Of a stretch of 59,198 bases of DNA, positions 1 to 11,300 are shown piece by piece. The notes beneath the pieces were generated by a model, which saw only the letters and a program-made list of their open reading frames with translations, searched no databases and was not told the DNA's origin. The stretch's first letter is position 1. Each line of letters starts with the position of its first letter. A program made the translations under genes and the position numbers. The DNA is from Clostridia bacterium (GTDB taxonomy: Bacteria; Bacillota; Clostridia; Monoglobales; Monoglobaceae), in assembly GCA_017546205.1 (NCBI GenBank), contig JAFYXJ010000025.1:1-59198 (forward strand), in the 5' to 3' direction.

Positions 1-10
1 AGAAGGCAAA

Positions 11-30
11 TAAAAAGCCCCTTTAGGGGC
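11..30 (-). terminator. Rho-independent terminator downstream of def
   Basis: A perfect 5-bp GC stem (17-21 with 26-30, loop TTTA/TAAA) is followed on the minus strand by a run of U at 16-12. It would end the yicC-remA-gmk-rpoZ-priA-def transcript about 105 bases after the def stop codon. Confidence 0.7.
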
Positions 31-66
31 AGCCGGTGAAAGAGTTGCGGTTGGCAAACCTTTCGA

Positions 67-135
67 CGAGCCTATAGGCTCGGCCGGTCTTATGCCCTAA
101 GGGGGCAGTGCAAACTACCGGCACGGCCGGTAGTT
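67..135 (-). other. Cluster of palindromes in the def 3' region
   Basis: Three dyads lie between the def stop codon and its terminator: a 9-bp inverted repeat at 113-121/127-135 that overlaps the def stop, a short one at 93-97/103-107, and a perfect 16-bp palindrome at 67-82. None has a U tract, so these are not plain terminators. They could be a structured 3' UTR or a small RNA processed from the operon end. I do not recognise a known RNA family here. Confidence 0.4.
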
Positions 136-592
136 ATGATTCCGTTTCAACCCATTCGGTAACCAGATCCATGAACATTTTTCCGTCTAGGTGGTCAATC
201 TCATGACAGAATGCCCGGGCAAGTAAGCCCTCACCTGTCATTTCGAAGATTTCCCCGTCCCGGTTCATGGCACGAACAGTAACTTTGTTAGGGCGGGTTA
301 CCATGCCGTATTTTCCGGGATTGCTCAGGCACCCTTCTGCGTCAGTTTGCTCTCCCTCGGATGCGATGATTTCAGGGTTAATCAGTTCAATCAATCCCTC
401 ATCAATGTCAATCACCGCAATTCGCCGAAGCACACCAATTTGGGGGGCGGCAAGTCCAACGCCACCGGATTCATATAAGGTATCTGCCATATCGTCCAGC
501 AAGGTCAGTATCCGCTGGTCAATGGCGGTTACCGGACGGCATGTTTTTTGAAGAACCAGATCGCCAACGGTAACAATATTTCTAATTGCCAT
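134..592 (-). CDS. def: Peptide deformylase
   Basis: This enzyme removes the N-formyl group from the initiator methionine of new proteins, in the cytoplasm at the ribosome exit. All three signature motifs are present: GVGLAAPQIG (residues 44-53), EGCLS with metal ligand Cys88, and HEIDH with ligands His130 and His134 and catalytic Glu131. At 152 residues it is the length of short type 1 deformylases. The ATG follows a GGAGTG ribosome site. It is the last gene of the minus-strand operon, 28 bases after priA, as in many Firmicutes. The fmt gene that often follows is not in the window. Confidence 0.96.
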   Translation of the reverse strand: MAIRNIVTVGDLVLQKTCRPVTAIDQRILTLLDDMADTLYESGGVGLAAPQIGVLRRIAVIDIDEGLIELINPEIIASEGEQTDAEGCLSNPGKYGMVTRPNKVTVRAMNRDGEIFEMTGEGLLARAFCHEIDHLDGKMFMDLVTEWVETES

Positions 593-620
593 TTAAGTTT
601 CACTCCTTTATTCAACAATA

Positions 621-3065
621 TCATATCATATTAACCGGATTGATGTCAATAATCAATGAATTATCTGTTCTGCTTTCGTTATGGGATATGCTGATTTGGT
701 GAAGAAGAGGGAAGAGATTTTTCACTGGAGATGCTTTCAAAAGAATGCGAAACCGATATTTGTTCTTGATTTTCGCAATGGGTGCAGGTGCAGGGCCCAA
801 ATGAGAGAGAATACAATTGGTTTTGTCGTTATTTTGAATAAACTGACTGATATTCTCAATTTCCTGCTTGACCACAGCCTCTCTTTCCCCTGAAACTAAA
901 ATATAAACCAAATCACAGAACGGAGGATATTGCATTCGTTTCCGGTACAGAATCTCATTTTCATAAAAATCTGTATAATTCTGTTCTTTGGCAAACCGGA
1001 TGGTAGTATTGTCTGGCTGATATGTTTGGATCACTGCCCTTCCGGCAATGTCACCTCTGCCTGCCCTGCCACAAACCTGAGTAATCAGTGAGAAACATCG
1101 TTCTCATGCACGGAAATCGTCCACGTTCAAGGACGCGTCTGCAGCAAGGACACCGACCAATGTTACATCGGGAAAATCCAATCCTTTGGTTACCATCTGC
1201 GTTCCTAAAAGAATATCCGCTTCACCTTTCTGGAATCGGTTTAATATCATTTCATGTCCGCCTTTGCGGGAGGTAGTATCAAAATCCATCCGTAAAATCC
1301 GTGCATCGGGAAAAAGGGTATGAAGTTCATCTTCAATTTTTTGGGTTCCTGTGCCGAAAAATTTAATATATTTTGACCCGCATTCAGGGCAGATAGATAC
1401 ATTTTCATGGGTATCACCGCAGTAATGACAGACCAATTTTTCGGTTTTTTTGTGATAAGTCAATGCAATGCTGCATTGTTTACATTCCAACACATGTCCG
1501 CATTCCCGACAGGAAACAAAGGTGTTGTATCCACGTCTGTTTAAAAAGAGGATGCTTTTTTCGCCCTTTTCCAGATTTCTCCGCAGTTCGTCTTGCAAAC
1601 GCAAGCTGATGGGGGAAGTATTGTGATAATCCAGCAGTTCGCTGCGCATATCACAAATTCTGGCAACGGGGAGGGTGTTGTCGTTATAACGCTTGTGCAT
1701 TTCAAACAGGCGGTAGCGTCCCTCTTTTGCGTGATGATAGGAACTAACCGAGGGTGTGGCTGATGCCAATAATACAGGTGCCCCTTGTTTTTGTGCACGA
1801 TACATGGCAATTTCTCTGGCGTGATAACGAGGTGAAATTTCGGATTTGTAACTGCTTTCGTGTTCCTCGTCCAGAATCAGGATACCAAGATTGTCAAAGG
1901 GGGCAAAAACCGCACTGCGTGCACCAACGACAACGTTAACGTCTCCGTTCTTGATTTTATGCCATTGGTCAAACCGTTCTCCCTGTGAGAGGCCGCTGTG
2001 CATTACCGCAACGGAATCCCCAAACCGGCTGACAAACCGTTCTACCATCTGGGGAGTCAGGGATATTTCTGGTACCAACATGATGGCTTGTTTTCCTTGG
2101 GCAATACATGTGGCAATTGCCTGAAGAAAGACTTCGGTTTTTCCGCTTCCCGTTACGCCACGAAGAATAATTTTTTCGTGTAGATTGTGGGTAATCAGCC
2201 GATTTAGATGTTCAATAATCGGCTTTTGTTCTTCGGTGGGAGTATAGGCAACCGAAGGTTGATAGGCGTCTTTTTGATAGACGGTTCGTTCCGCTTGCTC
2301 TCGATAGATATTGACAATTCCTTTGTCACGAAGGCCGTTCAAAGAGGAATAACTGCCTTCGGTCAATGCTACCAAATCGGATGTCAGCATGTCTCCGTTA
2401 TCACACAAAGCAAGTACCATATCCGCCTGTACCGGTGCACGTTTGGAACGAAGTAGGTCAGAAAGAGCATAACCTTCTTCGGTATCTACGGTCAGTTGCG
2501 CTTTTCGTACATAGGTAAAGGAGATGGTATCATCCAGTTTTTCTTGAATCGATAAAATGCCCATGTCTTGAAGAATGACGGCGGTACGAATCAATCCTTT
2601 TCGGTTGAGTTCTGTTTCCAATTCTTCCAGTTCGGCAATGCCATCCAGTTCCTTTAATTTATTTAGAACCAGAGTTTGCGTCGGTGTCAGTTTTTGTGTT
2701 ATGGATTCTTGCTTCAGAATCAACCATTTTCGTATTTTGGTACTCATGCGAGGTGGTTTGATTCGTTGATATGCCTGCTGAAAAGAGCAAAAATATCGCC
2801 GTTCCATCCAGAAACAGAGGTCCAGAAGTTCCTGAGAACAAATGGGCATATCGTCTAAAGGACGAATCACCGATTTCAATCGGGAAAATTCACTGGTTTC
2901 TTTACAGTCAATTACTAAGGCTTCGGCAGAACTGTTGTGCACACCAAAAGGAACCAGAACACGAAGCCCTGGTTGCATAATGGACTCCAGTTCCATTGGA
3001 ACCAGATAGTCAAACGCCTGATTGATGGCGTGAGTCGGGTCAGTGAGCATAACAGATGCAATCAT
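621..3065 (-). pseudogene. priA: Primosomal helicase PriA, interrupted by an in-frame TGA
   Basis: PriA restarts stalled replication forks as a 3'-to-5' DEAH helicase that loads the primosome. The N-terminal fork-binding domain begins at MIASVMLTD (ATG at 3065). Walker A GVTGSGKTEV, DEEH, eight zinc-binding cysteines and the GTQMVTKG motif follow. Translation then stops at TGA (1104-1106), directly after DFRA. Reading through, the same frame continues ERCFSLITQVCGRAGRGD to a normal PriA C-terminus ending at 621, giving 814 codon positions, the usual Firmicute length. The TGA occupies a position that in other PriA proteins holds a small residue such as A, S, G or N. It is one base from GGA. 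Neighbouring genes (gmk, copA, radA) use TGA as a normal stop, so recoding is unlikely. A sequencing error or recent nonsense mutation fits best, since everything downstream is conserved. Confidence 0.9.
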
Positions 3066-3076
3066 AAAATACCTCA

Positions 3077-3119
3077 AAAGAAACGGTCGGTTCCAAAAGA
3101 GCCGGCCGTGTGTTTCTTT
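3077..3119. other. Imperfect inverted repeat between rpoZ and priA
   Basis: Outer arms of AAAGAAAC/GTTTCTTT enclose an inner 9-bp stem (85-93 with 99-107 of the 3000s) that pairs fully only with G-U pairs on the plus-strand RNA. On the minus-strand transcript it has two C-A mismatches. It may be a weak attenuator or processing site within the operon. Confidence 0.3.
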
Positions 3120-3360
3120 AGTCTTCCTGTTCCATATTTTCTGCTGCAGGGACAACATCAATACCTGCCATAGGGATAACCTGAATCTTTTCTTCGTAAA
3201 TTTCACGTGTTGCAACGGAAACATCTTTTCCGGAAGCGTTCTCCACAAGGGGAGTTGCCCCGCCGGACAACTGACGGGCACGTTTGGCCGCCTCTAAAAC
3301 CAAGGTGTATCTGCTGCCGGTTTTTTCAACCAACTGTGCAATGGGGGGATGAATCATCAT
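3118..3360 (-). CDS. rpoZ: RNA polymerase omega subunit
   Basis: The omega subunit helps assemble and stabilise RNA polymerase by binding the beta-prime subunit. The 80-residue product has the conserved core: N-terminal HPPIAQLVEKTGSRYTLV, then the AAKRARQL helix, and SVATREIYEEKI near the C-terminal half. The length is typical for Firmicutes. The start codon overlaps the gmk stop in an ATGA arrangement (3357-3360), which implies translational coupling. In Bacillus the next gene is coaBC; here priA follows directly. Confidence 0.93.
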   Translation of the reverse strand: MMIHPPIAQLVEKTGSRYTLVLEAAKRARQLSGGATPLVENASGKDVSVATREIYEEKIQVIPMAGIDVVPAAENMEQED

Positions 3361-3932
3361 GATTGAACACTCCTTTTTTGAATTATTGATTTTATTTCCT
3401 GTACTGCATCATCCAGTACATCATTGACAACGGTATATGTATATTTGTCCATCTGTTCCAGTTCCCACCGGGCAGCAGCAATCCTCTTTTGAATCTCTTC
3501 CTCGGATTCAGTGCCCCGTCCGGTTAAACGGGTATATAATGTTCTCTCGTCCGGCGGTGCAATAAAAATGCAAACGCTGGAGGGATAATTTTCCATAACC
3601 TGTAGAGCACCCTTGACCTCAATTTCAAGGATAACATGCTTTCCTTGATTCAGTGTTTTCTGAACAGGAGCAATGGGGGTGCCGTAATAGTTTCCGTTGT
3701 AGGTTGCCCATTCTAGGAAAGCACCTTCTTCAATCATCTGTTTAAATTCTTCGGTGCTTTTGAAAAAGTAACTGACACCGTCAATATCTGTCGTTCTGGG
3801 GGCACGGGTGGTGGCAGAAACGGAAAGGGCAAGGGAAAGAGCGTCCTTTTCTTTTAACAGTTCCTGACAAATGGTGCCTTTACCCACGCCGGACGGACCG
3901 GAAATTACAAACAAGGTTCCCTGATTACTCAT
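3357..3932 (-). CDS. gmk: Guanylate kinase
   Basis: This enzyme phosphorylates GMP to GDP with ATP, an essential step in nucleotide supply and in clearing (p)ppGpp-related pools. The 191-residue product has the P-loop [10 protein letters not shown], the GMP-binding segment [19 protein letters not shown], and the lid region [18 protein letters not shown] chose ATG 3932 (MSNQGTLF) because the P-loop then lies about 10 residues in, as in homologues. It overlaps the remA stop by 8 bases. Upstream in-frame ATGs would only add remA-overlapping residues. The gene ends with TGA in ATGA overlap with rpoZ. Confidence 0.95.
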   Translation of the reverse strand: MSNQGTLFVISGPSGVGKGTICQELLKEKDALSLALSVSATTRAPRTTDIDGVSYFFKSTEEFKQMIEEGAFLEWATYNGNYYGTPIAPVQKTLNQGKHVILEIEVKGALQVMENYPSSVCIFIAPPDERTLYTRLTGRGTESEEEIQKRIAAARWELEQMDKYTYTVVNDVLDDAVQEIKSIIQKRSVQS

Positions 3933-4185
3933 TTTCGGTTGCATCCTCTCTGGTCTGTTCTGCACGTCCTGCAATGGTTTCCGTCTGGATGGCAGAAAGA
4001 ATTACGTGGTCGCTGTCTGTAATGATAACGGCACGGGTTCTCCGTCCGCAGGTTGCATCAATCAACAACCCTTTTTCTTTGGATTCCTGAATAATTCTCT
4101 TAATCGGTGCAGAATCCGGACTGACAATGGCAACCACACGGTCGCCTGCAATGATGTTACCAAAACCTACATTAATCAGTTTCAT
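3925..4185 (-). CDS. remA: RemA-like DNA-binding regulator (DUF370)
   Basis: The 86-residue product begins [10 protein letters not shown] and contains the family core [17 protein letters not shown] and [24 protein letters not shown]. RemA in Bacillus is a DNA-binding activator of matrix and osmoprotection genes and lies between yloC (yicC) and gmk, exactly as here. Its target genes in this organism cannot be told from the window. The C-terminal tail is charged and a little longer than the core family. It is 14 bases behind yicC. Confidence 0.92.
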   Translation of the reverse strand: MKLINVGFGNIIAGDRVVAIVSPDSAPIKRIIQESKEKGLLIDATCGRRTRAVIITDSDHVILSAIQTETIAGRAEQTREDATENE

Positions 4186-4199
4186 AGTCTTTTGCCTCT

Positions 4200-5075
4200 C
4201 TATTCAATATTCTGAATTTGTTCTCTGATTTTTTCAATAATGGATTTCATTTCTACCACATGTGCAGATACTGTAAGGTCGTTACACTTGGACCCAATGG
4301 TGTTGGTTTCGCGGTTCATTTCCTGAACAATGAAATCCAGCTTTTTGCCAATGGGCTTGTCTGTATCCATAGCAGACAGAAACGCTTTGACATGACTACG
4401 CAGACGAACTGTTTCTTCATCCACGGCAATTTTGTCGGCAAAGATTGCCGCCTCAGTCAGAATACGGCTTTCGTCAATGGCGGTGGAAGAGAGAACTTCT
4501 TCCAATTTATTCTTTAATCGGGTGCGGTATGCTTCAACACTCTGGGGAGACAGTTCCTCAACAGCGGCAACCTCCTGAAGCAGGGCATCAAGATGGGAAC
4601 GCAAACTTGACTCCAGACGGGCACCCTCGGTTTCACGCATTTCCACAAATTCGGCAAGTGCCATGGAAAATCCTTCGGCTACCAGAGAAGCAATCTGTTC
4701 TTCGTCAATTTCCTGATGTTCTACATGAAAAATATCATGGAAAGAAACCATGGAAGAAAGTGTCAGGTCGTTTTTAAGACCATACCCCTCAAGTTCTTTC
4801 AATGCATTCAGGTAACCCTCTGCAACCGGACGGTCGAGCGTAATGACTTTGTCATCGCTTTCCTCCCGTTCCAGAGACAGTTGAATTTCAACCTTACCTC
4901 TTTGGATGGAAGCCATAGCAAGATTGCGGAGTTTATCTTCCAAAAATGTATAATATCTGGGTGTTTTTATGGTAAAATCACTGTAACGGTGATTGACGGA
5001 CTTCATTTGAATCTGAATATGAAAGCCGTCAAGAACGGTGTCACAGCGTCCGAATCCGGTCATACTGCGGAGCAT
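4200..5075 (-). CDS. yicC: YicC/YloC-family endoribonuclease
   Basis: The 291-residue product starts [10 protein letters not shown], the family hallmark. It has the N-terminal YicC domain ([27 protein letters not shown]) and the C-terminal DUF1732 region ending [31 protein letters not shown]. Family members are oligomeric RNases acting on small RNAs and mRNA. ATG 5075 is preceded by GGAGGG. It is the first gene of the operon that runs to def, with its own promoter upstream. Confidence 0.93.
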   Translation of the reverse strand: MLRSMTGFGRCDTVLDGFHIQIQMKSVNHRYSDFTIKTPRYYTFLEDKLRNLAMASIQRGKVEIQLSLEREESDDKVITLDRPVAEGYLNALKELEGYGLKNDLTLSSMVSFHDIFHVEHQEIDEEQIASLVAEGFSMALAEFVEMRETEGARLESSLRSHLDALLQEVAAVEELSPQSVEAYRTRLKNKLEEVLSSTAIDESRILTEAAIFADKIAVDEETVRLRSHVKAFLSAMDTDKPIGKKLDFIVQEMNRETNTIGSKCNDLTVSAHVVEMKSIIEKIREQIQNIE

Positions 5076-5116
5076 GGAAAACCCTCCTTATATTGTTCAT
5101 ATTACATACAAAGTTA

Positions 5117-5144
5117 AGTATAGCATAAAAACACGATTTTGCAA
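5117..5144 (-). promoter_or_regulatory. Sigma-A-type promoter for the yicC operon
   Basis: On the minus strand, TTGCAA (5139-5144) and TATACT (5117-5122) are separated by 16 bases, about 40 bases before the yicC start. Confidence 0.55.
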
Positions 5145-5296
5145 ACATTTTTTTAGAATTTAAATAAAAAAATCCATAAAAATCCAAAATGTTAACAATT
5201 TGTTCACAAACTTTGGAAAACCCCGTGTTTTCAGGGGTTGGGGAGGAGCAGAATGCATGAAAATGGGCAAAAACGGGGCAAAATGGGGCTGAAAAT

Positions 5297-5325
5297 TTGA
5301 CTTTTACCTTAAAAAGTTGTATACT
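5297..5325 (+). promoter_or_regulatory. Sigma-A promoter for the NlpC/P60 gene
   Basis: TTGACT (5297-5302) and TATACT (5320-5325) have a 17-base spacer. The transcript would carry a leader of about 105 bases with a small GTGTTTC/GGGAACAC-like hairpin near its start. I recognise no riboswitch in it. The rest of the 5145-5296 gap shows nothing more than AT-rich sequence. Confidence 0.75.
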
Positions 5326-5437
5326 AACGTTGTGTTTCTTTTCGGGAACACAAATTTTTTGAATCAAATCTTGTGCAGGAAGGATGTGACCTTGGAAAAT
5401 TAAGCATGGATTTTTTTAAAAACTTGGAGGTTATATT

Positions 5438-6145
5438 TTGTTAAAGCAAAGAATTAGAAGAATGGTTGCGATACTCTGTATAGTGATCACAACATCAACT
5501 TTTATTTTCGTTCCCGTGTCTGCGACAGAAGAACCTAGTGATTTTGGACAGTATTATGGTATTGTAAATGCAAGTGTACTTAATGTAAGAGCATCCGCAT
5601 CCGATGATGCAGAAATTCTGGCAAGTTTACCTGCAGGCACATATGTTAAAGTAAATTGGATGGAACCCGGCTGGATTAATGTTGCCTACAACGGCGATGG
5701 GCTGATGGGTTATGTATCCGATGAATATTTTACAGTTTATGAGGGAGTAATCCCCGAAATTTCTTCCACCGGCGGTCAAGCGGCAGTTGAAGTTGCAAAA
5801 CAGTATTTGGGCGTTCCTTATGTATATGGCGGAACCAGTCCCCGCGGATTTGACTGCAGCGGCTTTATGCAGTATGTTTACAAACAGTTGGGTTACAACC
5901 TGAACCGTGTGGCAAGTGCACAGATGCAAAATGGTGTGTATATTTCCAAAGAGAATCTGGCACCCGGTGACTTGGTTGGTTTTTACAGCAGTCCCGGCAG
6001 CGGTTATGTCAGCCATATCGGTATGTATGTCGGCGACGGCATGATGATTCATGCACCCCATACCGGCGATGTGGTAAAATACACCAGTATTGATGGTTCC
6101 TATTACGGCAACCGTTTCGCAGGCGGAAGAAGAATTATTTATTAA
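5438..6145 (+). CDS. Secreted SH3b-NlpC/P60 peptidoglycan endopeptidase
   Basis: The 235-residue product has a signal peptide (KQRIRRM, hydrophobic stretch, VSA cleavage near residue 29). A bacterial SH3 domain follows (about 38-100, with SVLNVRASASDDAEIL and a GYVSDEYF end). The C-terminal NlpC/P60 domain (about 112-235) has Cys140 in FDCSGF, His193 in SHIGMYVG and His205 in IHAPH. Such enzymes cut the D-Glu-diamino-acid bond of stem peptides during wall growth. I chose TTG 5438 because GGAGG lies 7 bases upstream and no ATG gives a complete signal peptide. It is a single-gene unit with its own promoter and terminator. Confidence 0.92.
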   Translation: MLKQRIRRMVAILCIVITTSTFIFVPVSATEEPSDFGQYYGIVNASVLNVRASASDDAEILASLPAGTYVKVNWMEPGWINVAYNGDGLMGYVSDEYFTVYEGVIPEISSTGGQAAVEVAKQYLGVPYVYGGTSPRGFDCSGFMQYVYKQLGYNLNRVASAQMQNGVYISKENLAPGDLVGFYSSPGSGYVSHIGMYVGDGMMIHAPHTGDVVKYTSIDGSYYGNRFAGGRRIIY

Positions 6146-6150
6146 GACAC

Positions 6151-6179
6151 AAAAACCGAGGCATCAGCCTCGGTTTTTT
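6151..6179 (+). terminator. Rho-independent terminator after the NlpC/P60 gene
   Basis: A 12-bp perfect stem (6151-6162 with 6167-6178, loop ATCA) ends in a T run. It lies 5 bases after the stop codon. Confidence 0.9.
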
Positions 6180-6261
6180 GTATTTAACCAAAATATATTG
6201 CATAATTTTGGATAATTGGGAATAATTAAGAATAATCACCAATATTTGGCTTAGATTCCGT

Positions 6262-6290
6262 TTGATTTTTACCGCATAATTTTGTAAGAT
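6262..6290 (+). promoter_or_regulatory. Sigma-A promoter of groESL
   Basis: TTGATT (6262-6267) and TAAGAT (6285-6290) are 17 bases apart and sit directly upstream of the CIRCE operator, so repressor binding would cover the transcription start. Confidence 0.75.
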
Positions 6291-6297
6291 AACAGAG

Positions 6298-6649
<352 letters not shown>

Positions 6650-6659
6650 AAGGAGGTAG

Positions 6660-8300
<1,641 letters not shown>

Positions 8301-8311
8301 GAATAGCAAAC

Positions 8312-8340
8312 AAAAAAAAGCCCGTCAGGGCTTTTTTTGT
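8312..8340. terminator. Bidirectional terminator between groEL and the LRR gene
   Basis: An A8-GCCC stem pairs with GGGC-T7 around a GTCA loop. It can end both the groESL transcript and the convergent minus-strand transcript that stops at 8349. Confidence 0.85.
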
Positions 8341-8348
8341 TTACAAAC

Positions 8349-11300
8349 TTAATCCCAACTGATATCGGCAGCCATTGGCGTTAGGGTGTCCGTATCCAGC
8401 AAAAATAGTTTCACAGATGCAATTTCTGACTTTGTGTTAAAGAAACAACTGTTTCCGTAACATTCGGAGAGTTTTTTCTCCAGAATCTCCATGCTGCCAT
8501 CCGTGTGAAGAACCCGACAGAGAATGCTGATATTTTGATTCGGGTCTAGTTCACTACACCAGGATATATCCACTGTATAGTTGTAGATACTTGGCGTAAA
8601 GAAACTGCTGAAATTGGAGTATGCATAGGGGGTTTTCCTAACCGGAATTCCGTTGAGGGATGTGTTTTCCCGTGCAGAATACAGCATTGCAGAATCATGG
8701 AAAGTATCCTCATAGCATCCGGGTAGATCACCCATAAATATAATGGCGGCAGGTCGGTTTCCTAAAAGATTGCTGCCAATTGTTTTTACAGATCCCGGGA
8801 TTCTTAAAAGATTAATTTCATAGGAAGAAATGGCATCCTCACGAATGGTCTCAAGACCCTCATTTAAAATAATATTGGTGTAGTAGGTGTCATAAAAGGC
8901 ATGGGTGCCGATTTCTTTAACTGTTGACGGAACGATAAAGGTCATTTCCTTATTAGAGGCTTTTCCGGAAAATCCGCTTCGAATCAGTTTGGTCATGTTT
9001 TTGTTATAAAGAGAACCATCCAGTGCACAGAACGACGGATTGTCTTCTGCAACCGCAAAATTGACACTTCCATTGATACCGATGGGAGAAATCATGGTCA
9101 CAGTCTTGGGGACAAAAATGGTGCCGTACACAAACCTATATGCATAAGGGGTAATACCGACAACAGTTTTGCCGGCTATGACTTCGGGAATTTCAATATA
9201 ATCTCCTTCCGGCATACCGCAAATCCGCCCACGCTCATCGTAGGAAAAACCTGTTATTTCATCAAAACTTTTGGTTGTAAACTCCACTACATTGGATGTA
9301 ATTTCGGTGTCTGGGAGTACAAGTTTAAGATAATACTTGGTATCGGGCATAAATCCGTCTATTACAAAGGTTGGGTCATCCTCCGATAAATATACAGAGT
9401 CATAGGGTATCCATGTTTTCCCATCAGTGGAAACAAGTGCAGATAAATATTTGTTATAGATGGCCTTTCGGGAATTGAGTGTAAAGGTTACATATTTTGC
9501 CGAGAGGTCAAGACCGGCAATCTGTAAATCTTCACCACGGATATAGGTTTTGGTTGAAACAGGACTTGTTTTTTTGTGTGGAACATAGGAAATTACCTTA
9601 ATCTGGGTGGTTTCTGTAATGGTAAAAGGTGATGTATACAGAATACCGTTGGTTTTAGAGGGTTCGGTTCCGTCTGTGGTGTAATAGAGTGTTGCCCCGG
9701 TATCAACCGTGGAAAAGGCGATTTCCATACTATCTTTGAAATAGGGTTCGCTTACTGAAAAAGAGGGAGCAGTTGCAACGGCATAATATTCCAATATCCA
9801 CGGGAAAACGGCGGAATGTTTTAGGTTTTCGGAAATGATTTTTACCCATACAGTAACTGGGTCGTTGGAAAGATGTATGGTATTTCCGTTCCATTGGGTA
9901 CATTCCTCGTCCTTATAAATTTCAAAGGTTTGTCCGGTGGTGGGTGTAAATGTTACGTTGACAGAATCATTCAGGGTATTGCACCGTGTCAGGTAATATG
10001 TATTGTAATTACGCGTTGAGGCGTTCACTCCCACTGAGAAATTTTCCGGTGTAAAACTGGTATTGGAACGACCCATACCGGTTAGTTTAAGAGGGTTATA
10101 TTGAAAATAAACCATTCCGCTGTAATGCTCAAAGAATGTAATAGACTGGTTTTTGTATGACAGAGCATCTGAAATTTTCACGGTAGTATCATCTATCCAT
10201 GTGAAGTGGGATTTATCTATGGTTGACCAGTTTGAACCATAATAGGCGCCCAAATTCTTTGGCGGGAAGTGGTTGAATTTAACAACCACATAATCCTCGC
10301 CGGATTCAATGATTCTCGGTGTCATGGTAATGTATACATAATAATCAACCCAATCGGGGAGGACAACATAGTCTTCCTCACTGTTATATTCAAACACATC
10401 CGGGTCCACATAATATTCCGGATAGAAATTCCAGTTTGCAGTATCGTTATTGCCAAAGGGGAACTCACCCATAACAGCGGGAAGATGGTGTAGTTTGATG
10501 GTACCGCCCCGGAATGCATAATCTCCAATTTTTTCTACGGAGTCTCCAATTTCTACAGTTTTGAAGTATACATTGTTGAAGGCGTAGTTGCCGATGGCAG
10601 TAATTCCGGCAAAATTGAAGGATGCAAGTCTGGAATTCTGGAAGGTTTCATCCGGGATTTCTTTAAGATTTTTTGGCCATACAACCGAAGAAACTCGTGA
10701 ATTTTTAAAGACGCCTTTTCCCATCTTAATAATGGAATTCGGTAATACAACTGAATTTGCTGTACAGTAAGCAAGGGCGTAGTCGCCCAATTCTGTAATA
10801 GTATTGGGTAAAACGATGGTCCCATAACCGCCAGAACTGGTAAAGGCATTGGATGCAACGGATTTTACTGTCTGGGGGACAGTCAGGATTTCTATATGGG
10901 TACTGTTGGTGTGGGTAATCAAGATGCCATCGCCTACCAGTAAATATTCGGTGTTGATATGTTTCTGATGCCACGGAGTATTGCTGAATACATGTCCGCC
11001 CATCTGTTTTACGGTAGCGTCAATGTTGACATTCTCCAGGGTTTTGGTTCCTGCAAATGCGGCTTCGTCCAAGTAGACGTTGTCCGTCACGGTGAGAGAG
11101 GTCAGCTTGGTTGATGCAAATGCGTCTTTGCCAACATAGGCCATAGGACGCTGTAAAGAAAGATCCCCGGCAAATCCGGAACTATAAAATGCGTATTCTC
11201 CTACATGGGTAATATTTGATAAGTCAAAGTCACTTATCTTGGTGGCATAAAATGTGTAAGGCGGAATCTTTGTTAAATGTGTGGGAAGTTTTGCAACAGT

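Noticed and set aside
1104..1106. TGA as a sense codon (genetic-code change)
   Set aside because: gmk, copA, radA and smpB end with TGA at the positions where homologues end, so TGA is a normal stop here.
5041..5367. 108-residue minus-strand ORF before yicC
   Set aside because: It runs across the yicC promoter and ribosome site and has no recognisable sequence.
5326..5437. Riboswitch in the NlpC/P60 leader
   Set aside because: Cyclic-di-AMP riboswitches are common before such genes, but the leader is only about 105 bases and I cannot find the conserved core.
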